Assembly (NCBI GenBank): GCA_905116865.2
Contig: CAJHNH020008440.1
Coordinates: 296,569 to 360,568 of the forward strand
DNA length: 64,000 nucleotides
From: Candidula unifasciata
Lineage: Eukaryota; Mollusca; Gastropoda; Stylommatophora; Geomitridae
Direction of reading: 5' to 3'
Below the pieces are notes generated by a model. That model saw only the letters and a program-made list of their open reading frames with translations. It was not told the DNA's origin and did no database searches. Position 1 is the first letter of the stretch, and every line of letters starts with the position of its first letter. A program made the position numbers and the translations under genes. Below, in pieces: positions 22,882 to 34,343 of this stretch.

Positions 22882-25142
22882 GCTGTGCCCCAACCAACGG
22901 TTGCTGCGTCCGTCTCGAAATAGAGGGCTAGTAGGTCGGGCAGCCCGTTGACAATCGTTGATGAGACAGCCTTCAGAAGGGACAAATAGTTTGTAAGATA
23001 GCTTCTGTGACAGCTAGTTGATAAAACTTGTATGTGTAAAGAACTCAAGGCGCCTCTTGGAGACGCTCGGAGGAAAAAGATAGTCGCCCCCTCTGTTTTT
23101 CTAAATCGTCCCTTTCACTTTATGAAAATTCGCATAGTCATGTATGGTACCACCCTGGAGGCGACTATAGGAAACAACTTCGATGGCCAGTTCGTCAGTG
23201 GGACGCTTTGTTTATTAGCCGGAGACGACAGCCTTCTTGAAAAACCCTCGAAAAGCTTTGTATGTTTACAGTAAGACAACCTTTCCTGTAGCACAACCTG
23301 GTAGACGTTTCGGATAATAGGCTTGGACATCTAGCTTCAAGAGCGACTAGTTGGTTATCTGCGTTTTGTACAAATACAGTAGAAGGAAAAGACATTGTGC
23401 CTCTTAAAGTGGTCAAGTGATTTAAAAAAAAAATATTGATCGATTTAACGCGTGTCAAGAAAAGTGGGACTGTATTGACGCCCTCTGATATGCACAGTGA
23501 AAAAAAAAAAAAACATGTTAGCAAAAATAGCGATAATTTTGTCACAGTGTGGTTTTCGTATTTGATAAAAGTCGTCTTGTGTTTCTTAAAAGGAGCCCTA
23601 TGTTGAATAAAAAATGTGCCTCATGTTTCGTCAAGGGGTTCTTGAAGTAGCCTTCTGGCTTCTAAAAAGCTGCCTTGTGTTTTCTGAAAGCCACTGTGTG
23701 TCCGAGTCGTCAGGGACAGCTGGTGAAAGATGTATGTCATATCTTGTGTGATTCAAGATGTATCAAAGGACCAAGACATCAAGTGTTTCCCCAACAGAAA
23801 AGACATCTTAGCGACTCGCATAGTACCAATGTTAATTAATGACTTACCAAGAGAGGTTAGTGAACAAGTGACTAACGTTGTCCTACGACGCGCCGACACC
23901 GCCGAAGACGAGCAAATTAGGAGGAAGACAACTGCAAAGACGACAAGTCTCCTGTTTTCCTAAAGTCGCATCGTGTCCGAGGCAGCCGGGACAGTTAGCA
24001 AAAACCTTGGGTTATGCAGTCGACGACGAAGACGACATTAGAGGCGACGATGACGCCGAAGACGACGACCCGCCGAAGTCAACAAGGAAGACGACAACGA
24101 GGACGCTGACAACGCCGGAAGCAACGAGGAAGACTTAAGTGACCTAAGATGTCTCGTCAAGAAAAATATCGGGTGGTTGCTGGGTCCCCGGGGCAGTGCA
24201 CTACTTACTAAGAACCGTCGGCAACTGACTTGACAATACCAGTGAAAGACATGCTCTGTCTCTTGCGTGCTTTGTAGTGTCCCATAGCAAAAACCATCGA
24301 GTGATTTGCTGTGTCAGAAGGACAGTTAGCTGCGTAATAGGAACCTTAGGTGACGACTTGTCAAGACCAGTGAAAGATATGCTCTTTCTCTTCCGTGGCT
24401 TACGGTGTCCTATGAAGAAACAAACATCGGGTGACTTTTGTGCGCCAAGGATAGTGATCGGGTTACCCGGCGTCTTCTGTTATCGCCTTGTGAAGACCCG
24501 TGAAAGACATGCGATGTCTCGTGCGTCCTTTACGTTGTCCGTCGAGAAAGATATAGCGCCTTTTTGGTATCCAAAATTGCCCCAGCTCCCCTTTGCCCCA
24601 AGGATAGTGATCGGGTTTTCTGGCGTCTTCGGTTATTGCCTTGTAAAGACCAGTGAAAGACATGTAACGTCTCGTGTGTGGTTTACGCTGTCTGTCGAGA
24701 AAGACATAGCGCCCTTTTGGCACCTAAAATTGCCCCAGCCCACCTTCGTCGCCTGGTAGCGCCGCCTCTGACCTACAACGTGAACCCTTTATGAGCGGTG
24801 ATATCTAACAATATGACACAACAGTTCTCCTTTTTTTTTTTAAACTACAGCTCAACCATATATGTACGGCCAGAACCCGACACTTTGCCACACCTGTCGT
24901 CCTTTTGCTATTTTTCCCACTACAATTTAAACTACGGATGAGTGGCCGGCCTCCCATAATGTGTTACAAAAGTCGCCCTTCTGTTAACGCTTTCGTTTTT
25001 ACTGCAACTAAACCCTCCCTAACCTATCAATACCTAACACTATGATAAGACACACGCCAAATGTCGTATGTTTTCCTTTTTACTACAGCTTAAACTATTT
25101 CTGCGCGGCCGGCATTCCTTATTATTGTTGACATAAAAGTTG
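22882..25142. other. Centre of the 5.7 kb element; no recognised gene
   Basis: About 2.26 kb between the inverted repeats. An open stretch at about 23730-23960 encodes a peptide containing NRKDILATRIVPMLINDLPR, which is not recognised, followed by an Asp/Lys/Thr-rich low-complexity frame to 24138. From 24230 to 24750 there are four diverged ~130-150 bp repeats sharing AGACCAGTGAAAGACATG; two carry CCAAGGATAGTGATCGGGTT. No transposase, integrase or polymerase motif was seen. Confidence 0.5.
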
Positions 25143-26861
25143 CCCTTTTGCCATAAATTCCCATCTTTACCTAAAATCAAAACCTCAATGATCGGTTGGC
25201 ATTCGCTGCTATGACACAAAAGTCGCCGTTTTGTCATAAAGTCCCCTTTTACTTCAACTCAAACCCTTCATAAGCGGTCGGCCTCCTCAATATGTCACAA
25301 GAGTCGCCTTTTTGCTATAAATTACCATATTGTTTTTATTTTAACTCATACCCTCCTTGAGCGGTCAATATCCAATAATATGTCACAACGGTCGCCTCTT
25401 TGTTAAAGTTTTCCTTTTTAACTAAAACTTAAACTATCAACATCTAACACTATGACAAGCCGCCCACCCTTCTATTGTACGTTCTCCTTTTAACTATAGC
25501 TCAAAACCATCCCTGAGCAGTCGACCTTCGCTCCCATGACACAGATGATGATGATGATGATGGCGCTCAAGTCGCCCTTTAGTATATATCCCCGGTCATC
25601 AAACCACCTTTCTAGGTTTATTTACCTAAACCCTAAAACGCCCCCCTCCCCCTCTGCCGGCTGTCACTGCTGCCTATGTCTATTTTCATATCCCGTAACT
25701 TGTTTCGTTTTATAACATATATATCTCCCGCTAACAACCCACTTCTAATTTTTTTTTTTTGTCTATTACAGAACCCATAAACCAACACCAACCGTTTTAG
25801 TAGCCCTGTCGCCCCGTGTCCCTTGCCCCGCCCCGCCGCGCTGCTCACCGATGTCAGGTAAGCCCCTTCTCTTCTGCCCTCGACACTATGACAAGACAGC
25901 TACCCTTCTGTCGTATGTCCTCCTTTTTACTACAGCTCAAACCATCCCTTCAATACCATGACACAGATGATGATGATGGCGCTCGAGTCGCCCTTTCTAA
26001 TATATCCCCGGTAATCCGCCACTTTAACTAACATCTGGCCCTGCACTAAAGAAATATTTGCCTTTCCCCGAAGAAAAATACCCACACCCCAACATACCGA
26101 CAATGAATAACCATTTGTTATGGAGACAACATATCGATTTATGCACCATATGTCTTTCCCCTGAAACCCGTCAAGTGTGCTGTCATCAGCCTTCCGATCG
26201 ATATTTACTAAGGATAAAGAACAGCCTCCCAGAGAGACCAAGCAGATTTGGCCGCCATGGGGAAATGAATCATCCGCCACTTTTAACCAACAGCTGGCCC
26301 TGCACTAAAGAAATATTTGTCTTCCTTAAACCAATCCGCCTAAAAATACCCACACCCCGACATACCGACAATGAATAACCAGTATAACGCCACCTGTCAC
26401 CTGCCGTTATGAAACTAATAAAGAAAATACCCACATACCGACAATGAATAACCAGTTGCTATGGAGACACCGCGCCCAATCTGCCCTTTCTAATACATCC
26501 CCGGTCATCATGGCGCCTTCCTAGTCGCCCCGGGTCCCCTGCCCCCCGCTGCTCACCTAAATAGTGTTCCTGCTTGCCCCCGTTTTATATAATGCCACCT
26601 GTCACCTGCAGTTATGAAACTAATAATGCATCTACAAAGTATCGATTTCCTATACCTTTCCCTAAAACCAATCACTTGTGCTGTCATCAGCCACACGATC
26701 GATATTTACTAAGGACAAAGAGGGTGGCTGTCCCGATCGATATTTACTAAGGATATATAAAGCCACACGAACAGACCAATCACTTTTGGCCGCCATCTTT
26801 TACTAAGGATAAAGAGAGATCGATTTCTGAAATACGGCCCGTATTACGCTACCCCACTACT
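25143..26861 (-). repeat. Right terminal inverted repeat of the 5.7 kb element
   Basis: Reverse complement of the left arm, about 1.72 kb. Length differences seen include the A-run (10 versus 12) and an ATC run (5 versus 6). Inside it, towards the centre (24790-25142), further diverged copies of the same ~85 bp unit continue that have no partner on the left, so the array is longer on this side. Confidence 0.9.
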
Positions 26862-26867
26862 CACACG

Positions 26868-27236
26868 TTTCTTGGTGTCAAAAGACATAATACGTTTGCT
26901 ATTGATGGCTGACTATTTAAACTGCAAATAGCCGAAGGCGTTTGGTATATTCGTATTCAACTGACTGAATCATTTAGATGTCCTGTCACATTTTCAGGCT
27001 AGGAACAATCAATAAAAACTCTCACGCGACTTTGACATGTCGAGTTTTTCATGATGCAGAACTAAGCAATAGAGACAGTAGTACGACAGAAGTAATATTT
27101 TATACTTGTATATTTTTTGAAAATATTCTGTTTTAAAATCGTCAACAATGCGGGTGTGAAAACCATCAAAGGAAAGGAAATCATAAACTACCCTCGTCTC
27201 TCTCTTTCTCACTCTCTCACTCTGTCTTTATCTCTC

Positions 27237-27297
<61 letters not shown>

Positions 27298-28069
27298 CTG
27301 TATACTTTGTAACCAGTTCTTTCCTGACTGATAGGCGTATACAAGACAGTACACATAACAAACAAATGTTCCAATAAGTAATAAATGGAGAGATTTTAAT
27401 CCGTTCATCAAAAACAAAAACAAAATCATTTTTTTTTAAAAATATTATACATTGATAAGGTTACATAAAATATTTAAAAAAAATGTAAATACCGCCTAAT
27501 ACACAAACACAAAATTACAACAGCAATTAGATAAGATAAATGAAAATGTAACCTTCATGAAAAAAGTCGACTGTCTACTATGATTGCACTGAGAAAGGAG
27601 ATGGAAGAGATGCTATTGTTTGTAAGGTGAGTTTCCTTCTAATACATTTTCAGAGACTCTTTATGTTTGACATTTACTAATAATATGACTATAAAGAACT
27701 CTGTCTCTGCCATCTTCTCCGGATGTTTCGGAAATCTGACAGTCTCTGGTTATTCCATAGAATGCTGTTGCGGCTGGCTTGGTCATTGTTGGAGTAATAC
27801 TTCTTTGCAAAGTCATTGCCATCGGTCCGTGGCTGTGTCTATAGAGAGCTAAATAAAGATAGAGCGCGGTGTCGTGACTAACTTTAATTGAATATTTTCA
27901 AGCACAGTGGGTCATATTCCAAACAAGGGTCGTAAACCACGCAAATGTGTTCAATTCTTGTCAGTGCTTACACCACTTTGAACGTATATCGAGGTAACTA
28001 GGTACCACTATATGTTACACCATTGTGCCATCATGTTGATCCGTTAATTAAACATAAACATATATACAT
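26868..28069. other. Spacer between the 5.7 kb element and the palindrome
   Basis: (CT)n-like at 27198-27239 followed by (TA)n at 27240-27294. A 61-codon frame at 27667-27852 has no family signature. Nothing else supported. Confidence 0.5.
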
Positions 28070-28105
28070 ACCCACTATGCATGTATACACGTATTTATTT
28101 TGTTA

Positions 28106-28167
<62 letters not shown>

Positions 28168-28199
28168 TTTTGAGCATTTATCTTTCACACGGCAAATTT

Positions 28200-29987
28200 A
28201 TACTATGTTTCAAGCACAGCATATTCATAAACCAAAACTGATAGAAAGAAAGCAAAAAATAAAAGCATTTATGGCAAATGCATGTCTTAAATTATACATG
28301 CAAAAACGCCACACAGACAACGCAGACACACATGCAAGACAGACGTATGGACACTAACACACATACATACAAAAGCACAATAACATACCCGAAAGCGCAC
28401 ACACCGACAACACACTAAAGACACAACAAACACATACACTCAGGCACAACAAATACATCCTAAAACAAAACACACATACGACATACACATTGACACACTC
28501 ACACACACACACACACACATCACTTACACACATAAGCAACAAACAAAAAGATGCAGCATACACAGGCAAACACACACTTACAGATACAACACAGAACAAA
28601 CACAATAACATATATAAAAAAAACAGACACTGACATATCATACACATATAAGAAATACACAGGGATACATACACTAACAGATACAATACTTACAAAGAAA
28701 CTAAACATACCCATACATACAAAAAGACACAGACATTTCACACGCATATACTAAATACACAGGGATACACACACTCCCAGATACAACGCTTGCACGATCA
28801 TAACACATACACTACTATTAATTAAATGCACGTAGCTAAACGTATACCTCACAGAGGACACGCATGGCAGTGATAGGCAACTGTGATAATTTACTAAGTA
28901 TGCATGCACGCGAAAGAACGGAATGGAGAGATTGTGGGGATGTACTTTGTGAGAACAGGGAAATTGAATGGCAAAAGACGGAGATCAAGATAGTATTTCT
29001 TGGTCATGCTGGCAACAACATGAAAGCTCGGCTTTATCAGAAATGTTTGATAGTACACAGAATGTGAGATTGTGGTGTCGACGTAAATGATCATCGAGAA
29101 TAAAATATGACTTTATGAAATCATCGGCTATAAACCAAAAGAGAAAAGGTTTCTTTCTTGCAATCAACTGCCCATAGAGTAGCAGTCAAAATCTATTTTT
29201 CCTAACATACTTAAAGTGTCTTGTGAGGATATGCAACGGCGAAGTGCATCTATTCAGCAAAAATCAATTTTTACTAATGACATAATAGAGCACATTATAT
29301 TTCCAGGAGACACGAAAATGGGAAAATTAGAAAAAACTGTTACAAAAAAGATCAACGACAAAATATAAAATATTAAAATGAGTAATAAACATGTGTCAAA
29401 AACTGCTCTGGCTGATAATCGTCCGAGTACAAATAGCTTACTTCCAGTTTTTAAGGTGGTGACATTAAAAAAATGCGGTAGAAAGAAAACTAATTATTGT
29501 CTTTGGGGAAACTTCAAATTATCGCTCACCCCAGTTTCAGTCAGTAATAATACCTAATGCACATTTACGAAAGCTAGGTAGGATTATTATATGATTAAAA
29601 ATTGCAACTGGTAAGACAAACAGAGCCGCCCTGGAAAAGATAATATTACAAAAATTGATTCGAGATACTTATCTCACCGAAAAATGACACAACTAGTCTC
29701 ATCTGCACACGACTGTTGCTTTGAAATGAATAAATGCAATAATTTCGTCTGATTTTGCATCTTATTTTGAGAATGACGAAGAGAGGATTCAATATAAATA
29801 TAACAAAAATAGAATGTGGTGTTAGTGTAGTACAGTTAGAAGCTATATAATTGTATCGTTTGTTGGCGAAAGCACTAAAAAACAGTTGTAAAGCATAAAG
29901 TATATGTCAGTTTTACAAACAATACTTTATGTTTTTCTGTAATTGTTTTAAACAATTTCATAGCATTACTGCAGTCGCCTCATTTCA
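28200..29987. other. Left-arm flank upstream of R2, AC-rich
   Basis: 28300-28800 is a degenerate ACACATA-rich tract paired with GTGTATG-rich 50040-50520 in the right arm. 29068-29987 is AT-rich, paired sequence leading to R2 and probably contains its promoter and 5' exon, but no element can be fixed. Confidence 0.5.
28864..29067 (+). other. Small open frame (67 codons) retained in the left arm upstream of R2
   Basis: ATG to stop, peptide beginning MAVIGNCDNLLSMHARERTE. The right arm has the partner at 49757-49978 (73 codons). About 85% of shared residues match, less than the ~95% of R2/R3, and the C-termini differ. It is probably non-coding sequence that stayed open by chance, or part of a receptor 5' exon; no family is recognised. 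Confidence 0.2.
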
Positions 29988-30022
29988 ATGTGCGGAAACT
30001 AGAAGCTATCTGCAAACACATA

Positions 30023-31096
30023 ATGGAGCTGGAGAATGCAACCTATAACATTTTAGGACCAAATGCTGATGTATTAGAAAGCAAACAGCTGAACATTATA
30101 ATTATCAGTGACAGCCAAAAGTACACAATCACCCTGATTAATTATGTATATTTATGTAGCTTTGTCAGTGTTTTCGGGGTAATAGTAAATATCGTTAATT
30201 TGAAAATATTTAATAGACAAGGCCTAAACACGACCATCAATATTAGTTTCTTCTCTCTGGCAGTCTCAGATTTATGTAGCTTACTCTTCCAGCTGATGTC
30301 CAACATATTCGTTAACCCGTGGTTTGTGAGTCTGAATATACCTATGGTGTACTCGGGGGTACAGTTTGTGACAACGAGAATAGCACGAGTGCTGTTTACG
30401 AGGGTAACTTTCTTCATCACGGTCTACATCACAGCCGAGAGATGTTTATGTATAACGTTTCCATTACATATCAAACAGATTATAACACCACGGAGAACTA
30501 TAATTATTCTGGTCTCCATTTACCTTCTGACATTAGTATCTCTGCTGCCCCTTTACAGCACAGTATACCTTACATGGGCGTTCCATTCAGGCAGACGTAA
30601 GACCCTTTTAAGCGTGGGTTTTAGACACTTCAAAACAACAACAATACCTGCATCTTATTGTCTGCAAGCTATTGTTGGAGTAATAGCCTTCCTAGCTATT
30701 GTAATTCTGACATTAACCCTTGTTTACAAACTATCCAAGAAAAATGAATGGCTGCAAACAGCAACAGTTCAACACGAGAAATCGCAGCCCATTAGCCGTC
30801 GAGAGAGAGCTACCGTGAAAATGGTTGTTCTTATTTCTGCTCTATTAATCCTGTGTTATACGCCATCTGTATTCTTGTGTCTGACGACTTTTTTAGAACC
30901 AGAATTTACTGAAAGCGGCAGGTACAGCAATATCTATTCGAGTCTGTGGTCCGTGGCCATGTTGATGGAGAACATCAACTCTAGTGTAAATATTTTCTTT
31001 TACTTTAGAATGAGCTCAAGGTACAGACAGACATTTAGAGAACTGTTCTTTAAGTGTTTACACATAAAGGCAGACAAATCTGAAAGAACAAATTAG
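30023..31096 (+). CDS. R2: intact class A-like chemosensory-type GPCR, 357 aa (left palindrome arm)
   Basis: Same receptor family as R1. Helices lie near residues 38-63, 72-98, 119-141, 158-180, 210-236, 266-289 and 304-328. It has an N-terminal glycosylation sequon (NATY, 5-8), D83 in TM2, ERC at 139-141, SRRER before TM6, EPEF at 292-295 and NSSVN at 319-323. The ATG at 30023 has A at -3 and G at +4. An upstream ATG near 29905 would add a hydrophobic leader, as possible in R3, but a 1-nt loss puts a stop after about 12 codons, so 30023 is the start shared by both copies. R2 lies on the left arm of a ~22.7 kb inverted duplication and faces R3. The two proteins differ at about 19 of 357 positions. 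No AATAAA was seen close to the stop. Confidence 0.9.
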   Translation: MELENATYNILGPNADVLESKQLNIIIISDSQKYTITLINYVYLCSFVSVFGVIVNIVNLKIFNRQGLNTTINISFFSLAVSDLCSLLFQLMSNIFVNPWFVSLNIPMVYSGVQFVTTRIARVLFTRVTFFITVYITAERCLCITFPLHIKQIITPRRTIIILVSIYLLTLVSLLPLYSTVYLTWAFHSGRRKTLLSVGFRHFKTTTIPASYCLQAIVGVIAFLAIVILTLTLVYKLSKKNEWLQTATVQHEKSQPISRRERATVKMVVLISALLILCYTPSVFLCLTTFLEPEFTESGRYSNIYSSLWSVAMLMENINSSVNIFFYFRMSSRYRQTFRELFFKCLHIKADKSERTN

Positions 31097-32394
31097 GGGT
31101 CTGAAGGCGTATTTGGGATTTATCCTGTTTGGCAATAACATTTCTTTTTCATTGGTAATCTAATGGTTACGAACCCGTGGGTAGCAGCTAGGAGCGGAAC
31201 ATCGGAAGTAAAAATATGTCATGTCCATAATAATAGTATTAGGTCTGTACACTTTATCATTTCAGTTTAACGTAATCTTTAGCAACCAAATGTATCAATT
31301 GCAACATGATACATTTCAAGAGGACGTGGGTAATATGCCAACACCGGATTCCTGGCCTATGAGTAATTGTAACGTCTTCAAATAACAGGACTTGAGTATG
31401 AGTGAGTGTATGAATGAATCAAGAATTGATATCACTGCAATCTGGACATCCCCAAATGTTATCTGTCTCCTTCCTCGGTATTCACCGAGTACACCTGATA
31501 TTCGTACTAGATAAAACATGATTAAAACTCCTTTAATGTTTCCCCTTAAGCACTAAATATATTCCAGTTATTACTAAAGCTTTGTGGCGATCCAGTTTTA
31601 TAGTATCTTAATGTTCCCCCTCTAGAATTATTTTATGGAGTAGTAATACCCGGCGTCTCAACGTGCAATCGTGTTGGTCTAGAAAATATTGTTTCTTAGA
31701 TAGGTACTCGATGTGCAATGACTCACCTTGTCTATTTGTAAAACATCAGTTGAGAGAGTTAGTCTCGACCCACTTATAGGTTTACAAGTTTACGCACAAA
31801 AATGCTTACTGCTGATTCGACGCGGTCCCTAACGAAGATCGTCTAGAATTTTGTTCTTGTTACCGAGATTGACTAATGAATCTTTTAACCTGTCTTACAT
31901 TTTTTGGACCTATATCTGCCACTCAATCCTGCCTGTGGTTACTGATGATACACAGCGAACATTTCCTCTCAACTTCATCTACAGGTTTCCATCATCTGCT
32001 GGATCATTTCTTTCTGCATACTTCAGATATTCGCTCCCGCGGTCAACTGTTCAGATTCACTTCAACGAACACTCAGTCTGACTGTTCGCTTCCTCTTGCT
32101 TTGTCACACAGAATGCCTTTTCCCTCTATCCGACGTTTACCTGTTCCCTTTCTCTTCTCGAGATTCTCAACAATCATTCGCTCATTTTCATGGACTCACA
32201 ATCTCTCTTTGGCCACGCTTTTTTTCCGTTATTCCTTTTTTAAGCTGGCCTACGAACTCTGGACTCGTCCATTTGGTTAACCCCCTTCTGTCGTCATGGG
32301 ATTTTCTACCAAATACACAATGAAACACCTGTCTGATCAGTATATTTCAGGAGCTAATTTCAGAAATGTAAATCAAATGAAAGTAAAGAAAAAA
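31097..32394. other. Left-arm flank downstream of R2
   Basis: Paired with 45740-47657. Frames of up to 134 codons at 31876-32280 are disrupted in the right arm by extra sequence at 45955-46330, which argues against a conserved gene. No family recognised. Confidence 0.45.
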
Positions 32395-32660
32395 GTAAGT
32401 AAAGGACCCCTTTCCACGCCTTTATGCGTATAGGGCATATAGGATAGACCTATATTTTATAGATCAATCTGCACAAGATAAGTGATGTTGTCATCATCAT
32501 GCAGGTCGCCTTTACTTCCCGGGACTGCACCTAGTACCCAATCAAGGCTGGGTCGACCTGGGAGCCAAGGTCATTTTTGAAAAAAAAGGCTCTGCCAGTG
32601 AGCGAACCCACGACCTTCCGATCCGCGGCGAGTGTCTAGCCGTTCTGCCACGGCGACTTG
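32395..32660 (-). mobile_element. tRNA-derived SINE, left palindrome arm
   Basis: Minus-strand reading begins GTCGCCGTGGCAGAACGG (A-box-like), then GTGGGTTCGCTCACTG (B-box-like). The family body GACCTTGGCTCCCAGGTCGA follows, then GATCTATAAAATATAGGTCT, and the element ends in a T-rich TTACTTAC-type tail. It is missing from the equivalent right-arm position (about 45660-45740), so it inserted after the duplication. Confidence 0.8.
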
Positions 32661-32744
32661 TAATTTAACCGTATGACAAAGTACCAACCAGTAGAGCCAA
32701 ACATGTGTTTTTAGAACATCATGTCGAAAAATTATTTTGTATTT

Positions 32745-33486
32745 ATTATCATCATCAATTTCCACTTCTGCCGTTCAGCGTTGTGGGGAGAAACAGTTTG
32801 CGATCCATTGCTTGATGGCAAGCAATGGCTATTGTCATTTTGTGTCGATGTAGAAGCTCTTTAATGTCATCAGTTCATGTTCTGCTGGGGTGCCCCCCTT
32901 GGTTTCACTTCAGATATTTCATGGCCAAGGCCCTTTGGGAACAAGCAACGGAATCTTTAGAAAAAAGAAGATTATTATGCCCTGGAGAGAATGAGGCACC
33001 TGAGTGTAACCAGAGAGTCTGGCCGGCTGAATACACTCAGAGGAAAGGCTAAAGGGACATTTAACCAGATAATGACTGGTACCATCAATATTGGAACTCT
33101 GCGCTGGCTGCTGAAGATGAGGACGGAGCATGCATTGGAATGCCCTCGGTGCTGGGATGTCAATTCTTGACTCAACTCAACTCAATTCAATGTGTAGCGC
33201 CTGCGTTGGTAGTTGGTCTGGCTGCATTCTTACTAAATGACAAAACTATTTGATCTTCTGTTTCTAAGTAAATTTGTTCCTACGGTCTGTCATTTCTTAC
33301 TTTGTCTCGGGTTGTTAAGTTGGCCACTTTTCTCAGGCATCTTATTTCATATGTGTTAATATCACGTTGGTTAACCTTTAATAATGTAAAAGTCTGGCAA
33401 TGGTAGCACAGTGTTGGTATGAATATGCTGTTTGTAATCTGTTTCTTAGCGCTTGATTTAAGTTTGGATTTCTTTATAACGATGTC
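32745..33486 (-). mobile_element. RTE-like LINE 3' portion (left arm), interrupted by the I-type LINE tail
   Basis: On the minus strand this matches the C-terminal end of the endonuclease/RT ORF (LPTLCYHCQTFTLL-like and MRCLRKVANLTTRDK-like), then its 3' UTR (CTTCTGCCGTTCAGCG on plus). The same fragment lies in the right arm at 45050-45600, so it predates the palindrome. It has many stops. Confidence 0.65.
32924..33190 (+). mobile_element. 5'-truncated I-type LINE tail, left arm only
   Basis: It carries the recurring LINE 3' end: GAGAATGAGGCACCTGAGTG, then GTCTGGCCGGCTGAATACAC, ACTGGTACCATCAATATTGG, CTGCTGAAGATGAGGACGG and GATGTCAATTCTTGACTC. It sits between TTCATG (32918-32923) and TTCAATG (33186-33192); the right arm reads TTCATGTGTAGCG uninterrupted. 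It is closest to the tail at 55740-55975. Confidence 0.7.
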
Positions 33487-33491
33487 AGTCG

Positions 33492-34191
33492 GTGTGATGA
33501 TGCTATAAATAGGGATAACGTCATGGTATGACTGAGTTACATAATTGGGGAAGACCCTAGTGTGAGAAACATGGCTCCTGGGGAAATGGCTGATTTATAG
33601 AACTGGGAAAGTCCCCAATAGCATAGGTTTAACTAATAGCATAGGAGATGGTGAAAAGCCATAATCGAGCAAGTCACGTGGGAATGCTTGAACTGGGAGA
33701 TTGAGAATGAGGTGGTAGCTGTGTGACCCCAGATTGAAAGGAAGTGAAACTGAATCCAGACTAATAAGTATGAGCGTTGTTCTAGACGAGAATCGAATGA
33801 ACGTTAGTCCTAAACGACAAAGAGCAAAGCTGGTAAATTACTGATTAGGATAGCAGTTGTGTTCTACGGCCTGTTGGTTATGCCAGTCGTGTACATGCCA
33901 GTGTCCATCGTCTGAAGCGTGGTTGGAAACTTAGAGCGTGAGCAAGGCATGCTTACACGAATGGCGTAAGTGATTAGTTTTACTGTTGATTCTTGTCACT
34001 TGTGTTTTTTTTTTTTTTTTTTGGCTAATAAACCAGTGAATTGCTGTCAACTTTCGTCGACTGTCAATAAAAAAGACGTGTGGCAGTTGGAGAGAAGAGA
34101 AGTTTGGCTGGAATGAACTGTGACATAACACCTAAACAGACCTAGTGTTGAATCTGCTCGGGGGAGATTAAGGGCGGAGGAGACACATTAT
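33492..34191. mobile_element. 700-bp insertion in the left palindrome arm, possibly LTR-derived
   Basis: Absent from the right arm, where the flanks are joined (near 45150). AGTCG stands on both sides (33487-33491 and 34192-34196). The insert starts near TGTGATGATG with CTATAAATAGGG at once after, and contains CTAATAAACC at ~34024 and CAATAAAAAA at ~34066, resembling LTR poly(A) regions. Its ends are not a clean TG...CA pair, so the class is uncertain. There is no open frame worth noting, and it contains a T-run at about 34004-34022. Confidence 0.5.
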
Positions 34192-34343
34192 AGTCGCGAT
34201 ATAAGTGCACTGGCTCGTTTGCATCTTGTTTCTATTTCCCGATCTATTATCCTGTTCTCCGAGAATATACTTCCTTGAAATGAAGCGGGCAGTATATTTT
34301 ACTAACTAGGCTATTTTATCGTTATGATTAGTTCATGCAGCGT

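Larger units (their letters stand above)
21170..26861. mobile_element. 5.7 kb element with ~1.7 kb terminal inverted repeats; reduced Polinton/Maverick-like or foldback-like
   Basis: The ends read AGTAGTGGGG and CCCCACTACT and are flanked by a perfect 6-bp duplication CACACG (21164-21169 and 26862-26867). Left arm 21170-22881 and right arm 25143-26861 are almost identical reverse complements; differences seen are short-run length changes and isolated substitutions. Polintons have 6-bp target duplications, long inverted repeats and AG...TC/CT-type ends, so this is the best-fitting class. However, the ~2.26 kb centre shows no recognisable polymerase, integrase, ATPase, protease or capsid gene, so it would be a non-autonomous derivative. 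A foldback-type DNA transposon is the main alternative, because the arms are partly built of tandem subrepeats. It is more GC-rich than its surroundings. Confidence 0.7.

Noticed and set aside
21653..26378. Two identical 106-codon proteins as a duplicated host gene
   Set aside because: They lie in the nearly identical inverted repeats of the 5.7 kb element, so their identity follows from the arms. No motif or coding sign was seen.
30142..30600. Open frames overlapping R2 (and the same in R3, R1 and R4)
   Set aside because: They are shadows of the conserved receptor frame in other frames or strands.
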